Position numbers and translations under genes: made by a program. Below, piece by piece: positions 49,101-61,323 of a stretch of 64,000 nt of DNA. The stretch lies in contig CM077673.1 in assembly GCA_039707655.1 (NCBI GenBank), positions 5,838,001 to 5,902,000 of the forward strand, in the 5' to 3' direction. The first letter of the stretch is position 1. Every line of letters starts with the position of its first letter. Below the pieces are notes generated by a model. That model was not told where the DNA came from, searched no databases, and saw nothing but the letters and a program-made list of their open reading frames with translations. The stretch comes from Elymus sibiricus (Eukaryota; Streptophyta; Magnoliopsida; Poales; Poaceae).

Positions 49101-52100
49101 TAGCATAGAAAACCGGTAAGAATGGACCAAATCTGCGAGTTTTGGCAAGGTCCCCGTAACCGGACCCCGGGCATCCCCAAATGTTGGGACGACCACAACA
49201 ACCAAAAGCAGTGAATAATAGCATAGAAAACAAGTAAGAATGGACCAAATCTGCGAGTTTTGGCGAGGTCCCCGTAAGCGGACCCCATGGTTCCCCGAAC
49301 GTTTCGATCGTCCCGAGACCGAAAATCAGTGAGTAATAGCATAGAAAACTGGCCGGAAAAGACAAAATCTGCTAGTTTTGGTGAGGTCCCGGTAACCGGT
49401 CCACGGGCTTCCCCGAATGTTCGGACGGCCACGACAACCAATAAAACAGGGAATAATAGCATAGAAATCTGGTCAGAATGGACAAAATCTGCGAGTTTTG
49501 GGGAGGTCCCCGTAAGCGAACCCCGGGGTTCCCCGAACATTTGGATCGCCCCGGGACCCATAATCAGTGAGTAATAGCATAGAAAACAGGTAAGAATGGA
49601 CCAAATCTGCGAGTTTTGGCGATGTCACCGTAACCGGTCCACAGGCTTCCCCGAACGTTCGGACGACCAAGACAACCAAAAAACAGTGAATAATAGCACA
49701 GAAAGCTAGTAAGAATGGACCAAATCTGCGAGTTTTGGCAAGGTCCCCGTAACCGGACCCCGGGCTTCCCCGAACGTTCGGACGACCACTACAACCAAAA
49801 AACAGTGAATAATAGCATAGAAAACCGGTAAGAATGGACCAAATCTGCGAGTTTTGGCAAGGTCCCCGTAACCGGACCCCGGGCATCCCCAAATGTTGGG
49901 ACGACCACAACAACCAAAAACAGTGAATAATAGCATAGAAAACAGGTAAGAATGGACCAAATCTGCGAGTTTTGGCGAGGTCCCCGTAAGCGGACCCCAT
50001 GGTTCCCCAAACGTTTCGATCGTCCCGAGACCCAAAATCAGTGAGTAATAGCATAGAAAACTGGCCGGAAAAGACAAAATCTGCTAGTTTTGGCGAGGTC
50101 CCGGTAACCGGTCCACGGGCTTCCCCGAATGTTCGGATGGCCACGACAACCAAAAAACCAGTGAATAATAGCATAGAAATCTGGTCAGAATGGACAAAAT
50201 CTGCGAGTTTTGGCGAGGTCCCCGTAAGCGGACCCCGGGGTTCCCCAAACATTTGGATCGCCCCGGGACCAATAATCAGAGAGTAATAGCATAGAAAACA
50301 GGTAAGAATTGACCACATCTGCGAGTTTTGGCGATGTCACCGTAACCGTTCCACGGGCTTCCCCGAACGTTCGGACGACCATGACAACCAAAAAACAGTG
50401 AATAATAGAACAGGAAACTAGTAAGAATGGACCAAATCTGAGTTTTGGCGAGGTCCCCGTAACCGGACCCCGGGCTTCCCCGAACGTTCGGACGACCACG
50501 ACAACCAAAAAACAGCGAATAATAGCATAGAAAACTAGTAAGAATGGACCAAATCTGCGAGTTTTGGCAAGGTCCCCGTAACCGGACCCCGGGCATCCCC
50601 AAATGTTGGGACGACCACAACAACCAAAAACAGTGAATACTAGCATAGAAAACAGGTAAGAATGGACCAAATCTGCGAGTTTTGGCGAGGTCCCCGTAAG
50701 CGGACCCCATGGTTCCCCGAACGTCTCGATCGTCCCAAGACCCAAAATCAGTGAGTAATAGCATAGAAAACTGGCCGGAACAGACAAAATCTGCTAGTTT
50801 TGGCGAGGTCCCGGTAACCGGTCCACGGGCTTCCCCGAATGTTTGGACGGCCACGACAACCAAAAAAACAGTGAATAATAGCATAGAAATCTGGTCAGAA
50901 TGGACAAAATCTGCGAGTTTTGGGGAGGTCCCCGTAAGCGAACCCCGGGGTTCCCCGAACATTTGGATCGCCCCGGGACCCATAATCAGTGAGTAATAGC
51001 ATAGAAAACAGGTAAGAATGGACCAAATATGCGAGTTTTGGTGATGTCACCGTAACCGGTCCGCAGGCTTCCCCGAACGTTCGGACGACCAAGACAACCA
51101 AAAAACAGTGAATAATAGCACAGAAAGCTAGTAAGAATGGACCAAATCTGCGAGTTTTGGCGAGGTCCCCGTAACCGGACCCCGGGCTTCCCCGAACGTT
51201 CGGACGACCACGACAACCAAAAAACAGTGAATAATAGCATAGAAAACCGGTAAGAATGGACCAAATCTGCGAGTTTTGGCAAGGTCCCCGTAACCGGACC
51301 CCGGGCATCCCCAAATGTTGGGACGACCACAACAACCAAAAGCAGTGAATAATAGCATAGAAAACAAGTAAGAATGGACCAAATCTGCGAGTTTTGGCGA
51401 GGTCCCCGTAAGCGGACCCCATGGTTCCCCGAACGTTTCGATCGTCCCGAGACCGAAAATCAGTGAGTAATAGCATAGAAAACTGGCCGGAAAAGACAAA
51501 ATCTGGTAGTTTTGGTGAGGTCCCGGTAACCGGTCCACGGGCTTCCCCGAATGTTCGGACGGCCACGACAACCAATAAAACAGGGAATAATAGCATAGAA
51601 ATCTGGTCAGAATGGACAAAATCTGCGAGTTTTGGGGAGGTCCCCGTAAGCGAACCCCGGGGTTCCCCGAACATTTGGATCGCCCCGGGACCCATAATCA
51701 GTGAGTAATAGCATAGAAAACAGGTAAGAATGGACCAAATCTGCGAGTTTTGGCGATGTCACCGTAACCGGTCCACAGGCTTCCCCGAACGTTCGGACGA
51801 CCAAGACAACCAAAAAACAGTGAATAATAGCACAGAAAGCTAGTAAGAATGGACCAAATCTGCGAGTTTTGGCAAGGTCCCCGTAACCGGACCCCGGGCT
51901 TCCCCGAACGTTCGGACGACCACTACAACCAAAAAACAGTGAATAATAGCATAGAAAACCGGTAAGAATGGACCAAATCTGCGAGTTTTGGCAAGGTCCC
52001 CGTAACCGGACCCCGGGCATCCCCAAATGTTGGGACGACCACAACAACCAAAAACAGTGAATAATAGCATAGAAAACAGGTAAGAATGGACCAAATCTGC

Positions 52101-55100
52101 GAGTTTTGGCGAGGTCCCCATAAGCGGACCCCATGGTTCCCCGAACGTTTCGATCGTCCCGAGACCCAAAATCAGTGAGTAATAGCATAGAAAACTGGCC
52201 GGAAAAGACAAAATCTGCTAGTTTTGGCGAGGTCCCGGTAACCGGTCCACGGGCTTCCCCGAATGTTCGGATGGCCACGACAACCAAAAAACCAGTGAAT
52301 AATAGCATAGAAATCTGGTCAGAATGGACAAAATCTGCGAGTTTTGGCGAGGTCCCCGTAAGCGGACCCCGGGGTTCCCCAAACATTTGGATCGCCCCGG
52401 GACCAATAATCAGAGAGTAATAGCATAGAAAACAGGTAAGAATTGACCACATCTGCGAGTTTTGGCGATGTCACCGTAACCGTTCCACGGGCTTCCCCGA
52501 ACGTTCGGACGACCATGACAACCAAAAAACAGTGAATAATAGAACAGGAAACTAGTAAGAATGGACCAAATCTGAGTTTTGGCGAGGTCCCCGTAACCGG
52601 ACCCCGGGCTTCCCCGAACGTTCGGACGACCACGACAACCAAAAAACAGCGAATAATAGCATAGAAAACTAGTAAGAATGGACCAAATCTGCGAGTTTTG
52701 GCAAGGTCCCCGTAACCGGACCCCGGGCATCCCCAAATGTTGGGACGACCACAACAACCAAAAACAGTGAATACTAGCATAGAAAACAGGTAAGAATGGA
52801 CCAAATCTGCGAGTTTTGGCGAGGTCCCCGTAAGCGGACCCCATGGTTCCCCGAACGTCTCGATCGTCCCAAGACCCAAAATCAGTGAGTAATAGCATAG
52901 AAAACTGGCCGGAACAGACAAAATCTGCTAGTTTTGGCGAGGTCCCGGTAACCGGTCCACGGGCTTCCCCGAATGTTTGGACGGCCACGACAACCAAAAA
53001 AACAGTGAATAATAGCATAGAAATCTGGTCAGAATGGACAAAATCTGCGAGTTTTGGGGAGGTCCCCGTAAGCGAACCCCGGGGTTCCCCGAACATTTGG
53101 ATCGCCCCGGGACCCATAATCAGTGAGTAATAGCATAGAAAACAGGTAAGAATGGACCAAATATGCGAGTTTTGGTGATGTCACCGTAACCGGTCCGCAG
53201 GCTTCCCCGAACGTTCGGACGACCAAGACAACCAAAAAACAGTGAATAATAGCACAGAAAGCTAGTAAGAATGGACCAAATCTGCGAGTTTTGGCGAGGT
53301 CCCCGTAACCGGACCCCGGGCTTCCCCGAACGTTCGGACGACCACGACAACCAAAAAACAGTGAATAATAGCATAGAAAACCGGTAAGAATGGACCAAAT
53401 CTGCGAGTTTTGGCAAGGTCCCCGTAACCGGACCCCGGGCATCCCCAAATGTTGGGACGACCACAACAACCAAAAGCAGTGAATAATAGCATAGAAAACA
53501 AGTAAGAATGGACCAAATCTGCGAGTTTTGGCGAGGTCCCCGTAAGCGGACCCCATGGTTCCCCGAACGTTTCGATCGTCCCGAGACCGAAAATCAGTGA
53601 GTAATAGCATAGAAAACTGGCCGGAAAAGACAAAATCTGCTAGTTTTGGTGAGGTCCCGGTAACCGGTCCACGGGCTTCACCGAATGTTCGGACGGCCAC
53701 GACAACCAATAAAACAGGGAATAATAGCATAGAAATCTGGTCAGAATGGACAAAATCTGCGAGTTTTGGGGAGGTCCCCGTAAGCGAACCCCGGGGTTCC
53801 CCGAACATTTGGATCGCCCCGGGACCCATAATCAGTGAGTAATAGCATAGAAAACAGGTAAGAATGGACCAAATCTGCGAGTTTTGGCGATGTCACCGTA
53901 ACCGGTCCACAGGCTTCCCCGAACGTTCGGACGACCAAGACAACCAAAAAACAGTGAATAATAGCACAGAAAGCTAGTAAGAATGGACCAAATCTGCGAG
54001 TTTTGGCAAGGTCCCCGTAACCGGACCCCGGGCTTCCCCGAACGTTCGGACGACCACTACAACCAAAAAACAGTGAATAATAGCATAGAAAACCGGTAAG
54101 AATGGACCAAATCTGCGAGTTTTGGCAAGGTCCCCGTAACCGGACCCCGGGCATCCCCAAATGTTGGGACGACCACAACAACCAAAAACAGTGAATAATA
54201 GCATAGAAAACAGGTAAGAATGGACCAAATCTGCGAGTTTTGGCGAGGTCCCCGTAAGCGGACCCCATGGTTCCCCGAACGTTTCGATCGTCCCGAGACC
54301 CAAAATCAGTGAGTAATAGCATAGAAAACTGGCCGGAAAAGACAAAATCTGCTAGTTTTGGCGAGGTCCCGGTAACCGGTCCACGGGCTTCCCCGAATGT
54401 TCGGATGGCCACGACAACCAAAAAAACAGTGAATAATAGCATAGAAATCTGGTCAGAATAGACAAAATCTGCGAGTTTTGGCGAGGTCCCCGTAAGCGGA
54501 CCCCGGGGTTCCCCAAACATTTGGATCGCCCCGGGACCAATAATCAGAGAGTAATAGCATAGAAAACAGGTAAGAATTGACCACATCTGCGAGTTTTGGC
54601 GATGTCACCGTAACCGTTCCACGGGCTTCCCCGAACGTTCGGGCGACCATGACAACCAAAAAACAGTGAATAATAGAACAGGAAACTAGTAAGAATGGAC
54701 CAAATCTGAGTTTTGGCGAGGTCCCCGTAACCGGACCCCGGGCTTCCCCGAACGTTCGGACGACCACGACAACCAAAAAACAGCGAATAATAGCATAGAA
54801 AACTAGTAAGAATGGACCAAATCTGCGAGTTTTGGCAAGGTCCCCGTAACCGGACCCCGGGCATCCCCAAATGTTGGGACGACCACAACAACCAAAAACA
54901 GTGAATACTAGCATAGAAAACAGGTAAGAATGGACCAAATCTGCGAGTTTTGGCGAGGTCCCCGTAAGCGGACCCCATGGTTCCCCGAACGTCTCGATCG
55001 TCCCAAGACCCAAAATCAGTGAGTAATAGCATAGAAAACTGGCCGGAACAGACAAAATCTGCTAGTTTTGGCGAGGTCCCGGTAACCGGTCCACGGGCTT

Positions 55101-55284
55101 CCCCGAATGTTTGGACGGCCACGACAACCAAAAAAACAGTGAATAATAGCATAGAAATCTGGTCAGAATGGACAAAATCTGCGAGTTTTGGGGAGGTCCC
55201 CGTAAGCGAACCCCGGGGTTCCCCGAACATTTGGATCGCCCCGGGACCCATAATCAGTGAGTAATAGCATAGAAAACAGGTAAG
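43193..55284 (+). repeat. Homogenised tract of D2-D5-D4 cycles, 2134 bp each
   Basis: Complete cycles start at 43193, 46749, 48883, 51017 and 53151. Between them 45327-46748 is a 1422-bp shortened cycle in which D2 is followed by D5 joined to E'. Shared private marks show recent common origin: cagggaataatag in the B monomer of each D2 HOR (43757, 45891, 47313, 49447, 51581, 53715) and aaaaccagtg in the B of most D5 HORs. The last cycle lacks the second mark. Differences between the copies I compared are few and scattered. This is the most uniform stretch of the window and probably the most recently amplified. Confidence 0.9.
46039..46274 (+). repeat. D5 monomer joined to the 2-bp-deleted E'
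   Basis: Elsewhere E' (ctgagtttt) always follows D4. Here it follows a D5 monomer ending aaagctagtaag, at 46158. This marks an exchange between a D5 and a D4 HOR near the D/E boundary and accounts for the shortened 1422-bp cycle 45327-46748. Confidence 0.88.
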
Positions 55285-55758
55285 AATGGACCAAATATGC
55301 GAGTTTTGGTGATGTCACCGTAACCGGTCCGCAGGCTTCCCCGAACGTTCGGACGACCAAGACAACCAAAAAACAGTGAATAATAGCACAGAAAGCTAGT
55401 AAGAATGGACCAAATCTGCGAGTTTTGGCGAGGTCCCCGTAACCGGACCCCGGGCTTCCCCGAACGTTCGGACGACCACGACAACCAAAAAACAGTGAAT
55501 AATAGCATAGAAAACCGGTAAGAATGGACCAAATCTGCGAGTTTTGGCAAGGTCCCCGTAACCGGACCCCGGGCATCCCCAAATGTTGGGACGACCACAA
55601 CAACCAAAAGCAGTGAATAATAGCATAGAAAAAAAGTAAGAATGGACCAAATCTGCGAGTTTTGGCGAGGTCCCCGTAAGCGGACCCCATGGTTCCCCGA
55701 ACGTTTCGATCGTCCCGAGACCGAAAATCAGTGAGTAATAGCATAGAAAACTGGCCGG

Positions 55759-55867
55759 AAAAGACAAAATCTGCTAGTTTTGGTGAGGTCCCGGTAACCA
55801 GTCCACGGGCTTCGGACGGCCACGACAACCAATAAAACAGTGAATAATAGCATAGAAATCTGGTCAG
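55759..55867 (+). repeat. Monomer B with an 11-bp deletion
   Basis: The normal gggcttccccgaatgttcgg is reduced to gggcttcgg, with the join at 55812/55813. The lost 11 bases are bounded by a repeated ttc, so replication slippage or microhomology joining is the simplest cause. The same monomer also reads gtaaccagtcc for gtaaccggtcc. Confidence 0.9.
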
Positions 55868-55985
55868 AATGGACAAAATCTGCGAGTTTTGGCGAGGTCC
55901 CCGTAAGCGGACCCCGGGGTTCCCCGAACATTTGGATCGCCCCGGGACCCATAATCAGAGAGTAATAGCATAGAAAACAGGTAAG

Positions 55986-56103
55986 AATTGACCAAATCTG
56001 CGAGTTTTGGCGATGTCCCCGTAACCGGTCCACGGGCTTCCCCGAACGTCTAGATCGTCCCAAGACCCAAAATCAGTGAGTAATAGCATAGAAATCTGGC
56101 CGG
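55986..56103 (+). repeat. Chimeric monomer D1/A
   Basis: The left part is D1 (aattgaccaaatc, gatgtccccgtaacc). From about 56049 it reads ctagatcgtcccaagaccc and cagtgagtaatag, the right part of monomer A. The exchange lies in the shared cttccccgaacgt. Monomers E and F and the left part of A are lost from this HOR. Confidence 0.88.
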
Positions 56104-56341
56104 AACAGACAAAATCTGCTAGTTTTGGCGAGGTCCCGGTAACCGGTCCACGGGCTTCCCCGAATGTTCGGACGGCCACGACAACCAAAAAAACAGTGAA
56201 TAATAGCATAGAAATCTGGTCAGAATGGACAAAATCTGCGAGTTTTGGGGAGGTCCCCGTAAGCGAACCCCGGGGTTCCCCGAACATTTGGATCGCCCCG
56301 GGACCCATAACCAGTGAGTAATAGCATAGAAAACAGGTAAG

Positions 56342-58475
56342 AATGGACCAAATATGCGAGTTTTGGCGATGTCACCGTAACCGGTCCACGGGCTTCCCCG
56401 AACGTTCGGACGACCAAGACAACCAAAAAACAGTGAATAATAGCACAGAAAACTAGTAAGAATGGACCAAATCTGCGAGTTTTGGCGAGGTCCCCGTAAC
56501 CGGACCCCGGGCTTCCCCGAACGTTCGGACGACCACGACAACCAAAAAACAGTGAATAATAGCATAGAAAACTGTTAAGAATGGACCAAATCTGCGAGTT
56601 TTGGCAAGGTCCCCGTAACCGGTCCCCGAGCATCCCCAAATGTTGGGACGACCACAACAACCAAAAACAGTGAATAATAGCATAGAAAACTGGTCAGACT
56701 GGACCAAATCTGCGAGTTTTGGCGAGGTCCCCGTAAGCGGACCCCATGGTGCCCCGAAAGTCTCGATCGTCCCAAGACCGAAAATCAGTGAGTAATAGCA
56801 TAGAAATCTGGCCGGAACAGACAAAATCTGCTAGTTTTGGCGAGGTCCCGGTAACCGGTTCACGGGCTTCCCCGAATGTTTGGACGGCCATGACAACCAA
56901 AAAAACAGTGAATAATAGCATAGAAATCTGGTCAGAATGGACAAAATCTGCGAGTTTTGGGGAGGTCCCCGTAAGCGAACCCCGGGGTTCCCCGAACATT
57001 TGGATCGCCCCGGGACCCATAATCAGTGAGTAATAGCATAGAAAACAGGTAAGAATGGACCAAATCTGCGAGTTTTGGCGATGTCACCGTAACCGGTCCA
57101 CAGGCTTCCCCGAACGTTCGGACGACCAAGACAACCAAAAAACAGTGAATAATAGCACAGAAAGTTAGTAAGAATGGACCAAATCTGCGAGTTTTGGCAA
57201 GGTCCCCGTAACCGGACCCCGGGCTTCCCCGAACGTTCGGACGACCACTACAACCAAAAAACAGTGAATAATAGCATAGAAAACCGGTAAGAATGGACCA
57301 AATCTGCGAGTTTTGGCAAGGTCCCCGTAACCGGACCCCGGGCATCCCCAAATGTTGGGACGACCACAACAACCAAAAACAGTGAATAATAGCATAGAAA
57401 ACAGGTAAGAATGGACCAAATCTGCGAGTTTTGGCGAGGTCCCCGTAAGCGGACCCCATGGTTCCCCGAACGTTTCGATCGTCCCGAGACCCAAAATCAG
57501 TGAGTAATAGCATAGAAAACTGGCCGGAAAAGACAAAATCTGCTAGTTTTGGCGAGGTCCCGGTAACCGGTCCACGGGCTTCCCCGAATGTTCGGATGGC
57601 CACGACAACCAAAAAAACAGTGAATAATAGCATAGAAATCTGGTCAGAATGGACAAAATCTGCGAGTTTTGGCGAGGTCCCCGTAAGCGGACCCCGGGGT
57701 TCCCCAAACATTTGGATCGCCCCGGGACCAATAATCAGAGAGTAATAGCATAGAAAACTGGTAAGAATTGACCACATCTGCGAGTTTTGGCGATGTCACC
57801 GTAACCGTTCCACGGGCTTCCCCGAACGTTCGGACGACCATGACAACCAAAAAACAGTGAATAATAGAACAGGAAACTAGTAAGAATGGACCAAATCTGA
57901 GTTTTGGCGAGGTCCCCGTAACCGGACCCCGGGCTTCCGCGAACGTTCGGACGACCACGATAACCAAAAAACAGCGAATAATAGCATAGAAAACTAGTAA
58001 GAATGGACCAAATCTGCGAGTTTTGGCAAGGTCCCCGTAACTGGACCCCGGGCATCCCCAAATGTTGGGACGACCACAACAACCAAAAACAGTGAATACT
58101 AGCATAGAAAACAGGTAAGAATGGACCAAATCTGCGAGTTTTGGCGAGGTCCCCGTAAGCGGACCCCATGGTTCCCCGAACGTCTCGATCGTCCCAAGAC
58201 CCAAAATCAGTGAGTAATAGCATAGAAAACTGGCCGGAACAGACAAAATCTGCTAGTTTTGGCGAGGTCCCGGTAACCGGTCCACGGGCTTCCCCGAATG
58301 TTTGGACGGCCACGACAACCAAAAAAACAGTGAATAATAGCATAGAAATCTGGTCAGAATGGACAAAATCTGCGAGTTTTGGGGAGGTCCCCGTAAGCGA
58401 ACCCCGGGGTTCCCCGAACATTTGGATCGCCCCGGGACCCATAATCAGTGAGTAATAGCATAGAAAACAGGTAAG
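56342..58475 (+). repeat. HOR cycle D3-D5-D4 (2134 bp)
   Basis: HORs start at 56342 (a D3 form with aaatatgcg), 57054 (D5 with aaagttag) and 57766 (D4). It is repeated at 60612-62745, an offset of 4270 bp. The two share cttccgcgaacg, gtaactggacc and aaaactggtaagaattg, marks I do not find elsewhere in the window. Confidence 0.87.
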
Positions 58476-61323
58476 AATGGACCAAATATGCGAGTTTTGG
58501 TGATGTCACCGTAACCGGTCCACAGGCTTCACCGAACGTTCGGACGACCAAGACAACCAAAAAACAGTGAATAATAGCACAGAAAGCTAGTAAGAATGGA
58601 CCAAATCTGTGAGTTTTGGCGAGGTCCCCGTAACCGGACCCCGGGCTTCCCCGAACGTTCGGACGACCACGACAACCAAAAAACAGTGAATAATAGCATA
58701 GAAAACCGGTAAGAATGGACCAAATCTGCGAGTTTTGGCAAGGTCCCCGTAACCGGACCCCGGGCATCCCCAAATGTTGGGACGACCACAACAACCAAAA
58801 GCAGTGAATAATAGCATAGAAAACAAGTAAGAATGGACCAAATCTGCGAGTTTTGGCGAGGTCCCCGTAAGCGGACCCCATGGTTCCCCGAACGTTTCGA
58901 TCGTCCCGAGACCGAAAATCAGTGAGTAATAGCATAGAAATCTGGCCGGAACAGACAAAATCTGCTAGTTTTGGCGAGGTCCCGGTAACCGGTCCACGGG
59001 CTTCCCCGAATGTTCGGACGGCCACGACAACCAAAAAAACAGTGAATAATAGCATAGAAATCTGGTCAGAATGGACAAAATCTGCGAGTTTTGGGGAGGT
59101 CCCCGTAAGCGAATCCCGGGGTTCCCCGAACATTTGGATCGCCCCGGGACCCATAACCAGTGAGTAATAGCATAGAAAACAGGTAAGAATGGACCAAATA
59201 TGCGAGTTTTGGCGATGTCACCGTAACCGGTCCACGGGCTTCCCCGAACGTTCGGACGACCAAGACAACCAAAAAACAGTGAATAATAGCACAGAAAACT
59301 AGTAAGAATGGACCAAATCTGCGAGTTTTGGCGAGGTCCCCGTAACCGGACCCCGGGCTTCCCCGAACGTTCGGACGACCACGACAACCAAAAAACAGTG
59401 AATAATAGCATAGAAAACTGTTAAGAATGGACCAAATCTGCGAGTTTTGGCAAGGTCCCCGTAACCGGTCCCCGAGCATCCCCAAATGTTGGGACGACCA
59501 CAACAACCAAAAACAGTGAATAATAGCATAGAAAACTGGTCAGACTGGACCAAATCTGCGAGTTCTGGCGAGGTCCCCGTAAGCGGACCCCATGGTGCCC
59601 CGAAAGTCTCGATCGTCCCAAGACCGAAAATCAGTGAGTAATAGCATAGAAATCTGGCCGGAACAGACAAAATCTGCTAGTTTTGGCGAGGTCCCGGTAA
59701 CCGGTTCACGGGCTTCCCCGAATGTTTGGACGGCCATGACAACCAAAAAAACAGTGAATAATAGCATAGAAATCTGGTCAGAATGGACAAAATCTGCGAG
59801 TTTTGGGGAGGTCCCCGTAAGCGAACCCCGGGGTTCCCCGAACATTTGGATCGCCCCGGGACCCATAATCAGTGAGTAATAGCATAGAAAACAGGTAAGA
59901 ATGGACCAAATATGCGAGTTTTGGTGATGTCACCGTAACCGGTCCACAGGCTTCACCGAACGTTCGGACGACCAAGACAACCAAAAAACAGTGAATAATA
60001 GCACAGAAAGCTAGTAAGAATGGACCAAATCTGTGAGTTTTGGCGAGGTCCCCGTAACCGGACCCCGGGCTTCCCCGAACGTTCGGACGACCACGACAAC
60101 CAAAAAACAGTGAATAATAGCATAGAAAACCGGTAAGAATGGACCAAATCTGCGAGTTTTGGCAAGGTCCCCGTAACCGGACCCCGGGCATCCCCAAATG
60201 TTGGGACGACCACAACAACCAAAAGCAGTGAATAATAGCATAGAAAACAAGTAAGAATGGACCAAATCTGCGAGTTTTGGCGAGGTCCCCGTAAGCGGAC
60301 CCCATGGTTCCCCGAACGTTTCGATCGAACCGAGACCGAAAATCAGTGAGTAATAGCATAGAAATCTGGCCGGAACAGACAAAATCTGCTAGTTTTGGCG
60401 AGGTCCCGGTAACCGGTCCACGGGCTTCCCCGAATGTTCGGACGGCCACGACAACCAAAAAAACAGTGAATAATAGCATAGAAATCTGGTCAGAATGGAC
60501 AAAATCTGCGAGTTTTGGGGAGGTCCCCGTAAGCGAATCCCGGGGTTCCCCGAACATTTGGATCGCCCCGGGACCCATAACCAGTGAGTAATAGCATAGA
60601 AAACAGGTAAGAATGGACCAAATATGCGAGTTTTGGCGATGTCACCGTAACCGGTCCACGGGCTTCCCCGAACGTTCGGACGACCAAGACAACCAAAAAA
60701 CAGTGAATAATAGCACAGAAAACTAGTAAGAATGGACCAAATCTGCGAGTTTTGGCGAGGTCCCCGTAACCGGACCCCGGGCTTCCCCGAACGTTCGGAC
60801 GACCACGACAACCAAAAAACAGTGAATAATAGCATAGAAAACTGTTAAGAATGGACCAAATCTGCGAGTTTTGGCAAGGTCCCCGTAACCGGTCCCCGAG
60901 CATCCCCAAATGTTGGGACGACCACAACAACCAAAAACAGTGAATAATAGCATAGAAAACTGGTCAGACTGGACCAAATCTGCGAGTTCTGGCGAGGTCC
61001 CCGTAAGCGGACCCCATGGTGCCCCGAAAGTCTCGATCGTCCCAAGACCGAAAATCAGTGAGTAATAGCATAGAAATCTGGCCGGAACAGACAAAATCTG
61101 CTAGTTTTGGCGAGGTCCCGGTAACCGGTTCACGGGCTTCCCCGAATGTTTGGACGGCCATGACAACCAAAAAAACAGTGAATAATAGCATAGAAATCTG
61201 GTCAGAATGGACAAAATCTGCGAGTTTTGGGGAGGTCCCCGTAAGCGAACCCCGGGGTTCCCCGAACATTTGGATCGCCCCGGGACCCATAATCAGTGAG
61301 TAATAGCATAGAAAACAGGTAAG
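58476..61323 (+). repeat. D2-D3 pair tandemly duplicated (2 x 1424 bp)
   Basis: D2 at 58476 and D3 (aaatatgcg form) at 59188 are repeated as D2 at 59900 and D3 at 60612. Both D2 copies carry cttcaccgaacg and atctgtgag. Both following C monomers carry gcgaatcccgg. A difference is cgatcgtcccgag (58896) against cgatcgaaccgag (60320). A monomers with D2 marks are followed by B monomers starting aacagac, so the D2 HORs here are themselves recombinant. Confidence 0.87.

Larger units (their letters stand above)
55285..56341 (+). repeat. Damaged junction: D2 HOR with 11-bp deletion, then a three-monomer HOR
   Basis: The D2 HOR (55285-55985) is 701 bp, because B (55759-55867) has lost 11 bases at 55812/55813. 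Next, at 55986, is a chimeric monomer that begins as D1 (aattgaccaaatc, gatgtcccc) and ends as A (gatcgtcccaagaccc, cagtgagtaatag), followed only by B (56104) and C (56224). The HOR is thus three monomers, 356 bp. Together these mark the boundary between the uniform 43-55 kb tract and the tract to the right. Confidence 0.88.
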
